NCBI GenBank assembly: GCA_026786125.1
Contig: JAJAYU010000121.1
Span: 1-8,285, forward strand
Direction of reading: 5' to 3'
DNA from: Chamaesiphon sp.
GTDB taxonomy: Bacteria; Cyanobacteriota; Cyanobacteriia; Cyanobacteriales; Chamaesiphonaceae
DNA: 8,285 nt
Part shown: positions 6,915-8,285 of the stretch, piece by piece
How the letters are laid out: every line of letters starts with the position of its first letter
Numbering within the stretch: the stretch's first letter is position 1
The notes under the pieces: generated by a model
What the model was told of the DNA's origin: nothing
Databases searched by the model: none
Seen by the model: the letters and a program-made list of their open reading frames with translations, nothing else
Program-made: the position numbers and the translations under genes

Positions 6915-8285
6915 ATGTCTAATCGGCTAGTAACAGCACGCACTCAAAAACATTTTGATGACATTGCATTAAAACTAGATTGGTGGGCACGCCGCAACCG
7001 CTACTATTATCAAGATCTCGATCAATTACACAGATTTTTGATTCCGGCTGGGAGTAAAGTCCTGGAAATTGGTTGCGGTACTGGTGATTTACTCGCAAAG
7101 ATTGAATCTGGATTAGGTGTAGGTGTGGATTTTTCACCTCGTGTGATTGAGATAGCTAGAACTAAATATCCACATCTAGATTTTCATTGCTTGGATGTCG
7201 AATATCTCGATAAAGAAACATCAATTAAGCATCTCTTTTTAGATATCGAATTTGACTATATTATCCTATCTGATGTGCTAGGCGATCTGACGAATATTCA
7301 GCGGGTACTAGAAAATATCTATCAGATCTGTCACCTGCGAACAAAGGTAATCATCAATTTCCATAACTTTCTGTGGGAACCGCTTCTACATCTTGCCGAA
7401 AAAATTGGGCAACGTCGTCCTCAGCCGCCCCAAAATTGGTTGTCGATGAATGATGTAATTAACTTACTCAATATCACTGGTTATCAATCGGTTAAAACTG
7501 GTAGACGCTTATTGATACCTAAATATATTCCACTACTATCTAATTTTGTCAATCGGTATCTGAGTCCACTACCGATGATCAATCATCTCTGTTTGACTAA
7601 TTATATAGTCGCGCGTAAGCAGATCTATCGATCGACTGAAACCAGGGATTATAGCGTGAGTGTGATTATTCCAGCCCGAAATGAATCGGGAAATATTGCA
7701 GCAGCGATCGATCGATTACCTCAATTAGGTAAGTACACTGAAGTTATATTTGTTGAAGGACATTCAAAGGATGATACTTGGGAAAAGATTCAGGATTTAG
7801 AACGAGAATATCAGGGCGATTTCAAAATCAAAGCTTTCCAACAATCTGGTAAGGGTAAAGGTGATGCGGTTAGGTTAGGATTTGAACAAGCAACTGGAGA
7901 TATATTAATTATTTTAGATGCTGATTTAACCGTACAACCAGAAGAATTGGTCAATTTTGTCACGACTATAGCTAGTGGTAGAGGCGAATTCATCAATGGT
8001 TCGCGGTTGGTGTATCCCTATTCCCAAGCCGCTATGCCGTGGCTAAATACTTTAGCTAACAAGTTTTTTGCATTAGTTTTTTCGTTCTTGCTAGGTCAGA
8101 ATATTAAAGATACTCTCTGCGGTACTAAAGTATTGTGGCGGGAAGATTATTTGCGAATTGTTGCCAATCGCAGTTACTTTGGCGACTTTGATCCATTTGG
8201 AGATTTCGATCTGTTATTTGGGGCGGCTAAATTAAATCTCCACATCGTTGAAGTACCTGTGCGATATCAATCTCGTACCTATGGC
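6915..8285 (+). CDS. Fused class I SAM-dependent methyltransferase and GT2 glycosyltransferase (C-terminus outside window)
   Basis: An uninterrupted frame of 457 codons runs from ATG 6915 off the right edge. Residues 1 to about 235 form a class I methyltransferase: the SAM-binding motif VLEIGCGTGDLL (49-60), VGVDFSPRVIEIAR (69-82) with acidic D72, an LDVE strand end (93-96), and FDYIILSDVLGDL (113-125), then VIINFHNFLWEPL (145-157). After a linker of about ten residues, a GT2 domain begins: VSVIIPARNESGNI (248-261), VIFVEGHSKDDTWE (277-290), GKGKGDAVRLGF (312-323), the metal-binding DADLTVQPEE (335-344), NGSRLVYP (361-368), DTLCGTKVLWRE (399-410) and FGDFDLLFGAAKLNLHIVEVPVRY (428 onward). The GT2 half resembles dolichol-phosphate mannose synthase-like enzymes and probably ends within some tens of residues. 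Fused proteins of this arrangement are known in bacteria, usually in glycan loci. A good AGGAA site precedes it, 58 bases after the ArnT-like gene. The methyl acceptor and sugar are unknown. Confidence 0.88.
   Translation, partial: MSNRLVTARTQKHFDDIALKLDWWARRNRYYYQDLDQLHRFLIPAGSKVLEIGCGTGDLLAKIESGLGVGVDFSPRVIEIARTKYPHLDFHCLDVEYLDKETSIKHLFLDIEFDYIILSDVLGDLTNIQRVLENIYQICHLRTKVIINFHNFLWEPLLHLAEKIGQRRPQPPQNWLSMNDVINLLNITGYQSVKTGRRLLIPKYIPLLSNFVNRYLSPLPMINHLCLTNYIVARKQIYRSTETRDYSVSVIIPARNESGNIAAAIDRLPQLGKYTEVIFVEGHSKDDTWEKIQDLEREYQGDFKIKAFQQSGKGKGDAVRLGFEQATGDILIILDADLTVQPEELVNFVTTIASGRGEFINGSRLVYPYSQAAMPWLNTLANKFFALVFSFLLGQNIKDTLCGTKVLWREDYLRIVANRSYFGDFDPFGDFDLLFGAAKLNLHIVEVPVRYQSRTYG

Noticed and set aside
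6482..7137. Minus-strand open frames of 64 and 72 codons opposite the ArnT-like and methyltransferase genes
   Set aside because: They lie antisense to well-supported coding sequence with recognisable domains and show no family features of their own.
7706..7718. GCGATCGATCGAT tandem-like run
   Set aside because: It is a HIP1 near-match extended by chance within conserved coding sequence, not a repeat array.

Overview
The window looks like chromosomal DNA from a cyanobacterium. It carries three perfect copies of the HIP1 octamer GCGATCGC (1380, 2015, 6287) and many one-mismatch copies, mostly in genes. Shine-Dalgarno sequences are weak or absent before most starts, as is common in that phylum. 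The genus cannot be fixed from this sequence.

Everything recognisable points to cell-surface glycan assembly. Two genes run leftward: a polyprenyl-phosphate-sugar synthase-like GT2 enzyme (1-504, cut by the window edge) and, upstream of it in the same direction, a DUF2079 multispanning GT-C-like membrane protein (584-1984). A 163-base divergent intergenic region (1985-2147) separates them from a rightward set of five closely spaced genes. These are a CPBP/Abi intramembrane protease (2148-3005), a small soluble protein of a polysaccharide-locus type that starts at TTG (3049-3765), an O-antigen ligase/polymerase-like Wzy_C protein (3789-5105), an ArnT/PMT_2-type GT-C glycosyltransferase (5153-6856), and a fused class I SAM methyltransferase plus GT2 glycosyltransferase (6915 to the right edge, still open).

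A coherent reading, by inference, is that DPM1-like GT2 enzymes charge a polyprenyl-phosphate carrier with sugar on the cytoplasmic side. The GT-C proteins (ArnT-like and perhaps DUF2079) would use that carrier as donor on the outer face, and the Wzy_C protein would polymerise or transfer the glycan. The small 3049-3765 protein and the methyltransferase/GT2 fusion would add or modify sugars. The protease is the odd member.

I found no tRNA, rRNA, CRISPR array, insertion sequence or convincing rho-independent terminator. Apart from the divergent region, gaps are under 80 bases. The points most worth following are the methyltransferase/GT2 fusion, the unusual start of the 3049 gene, and two GT-C-type proteins that each seem to lack an acidic residue normally expected at a conserved position.
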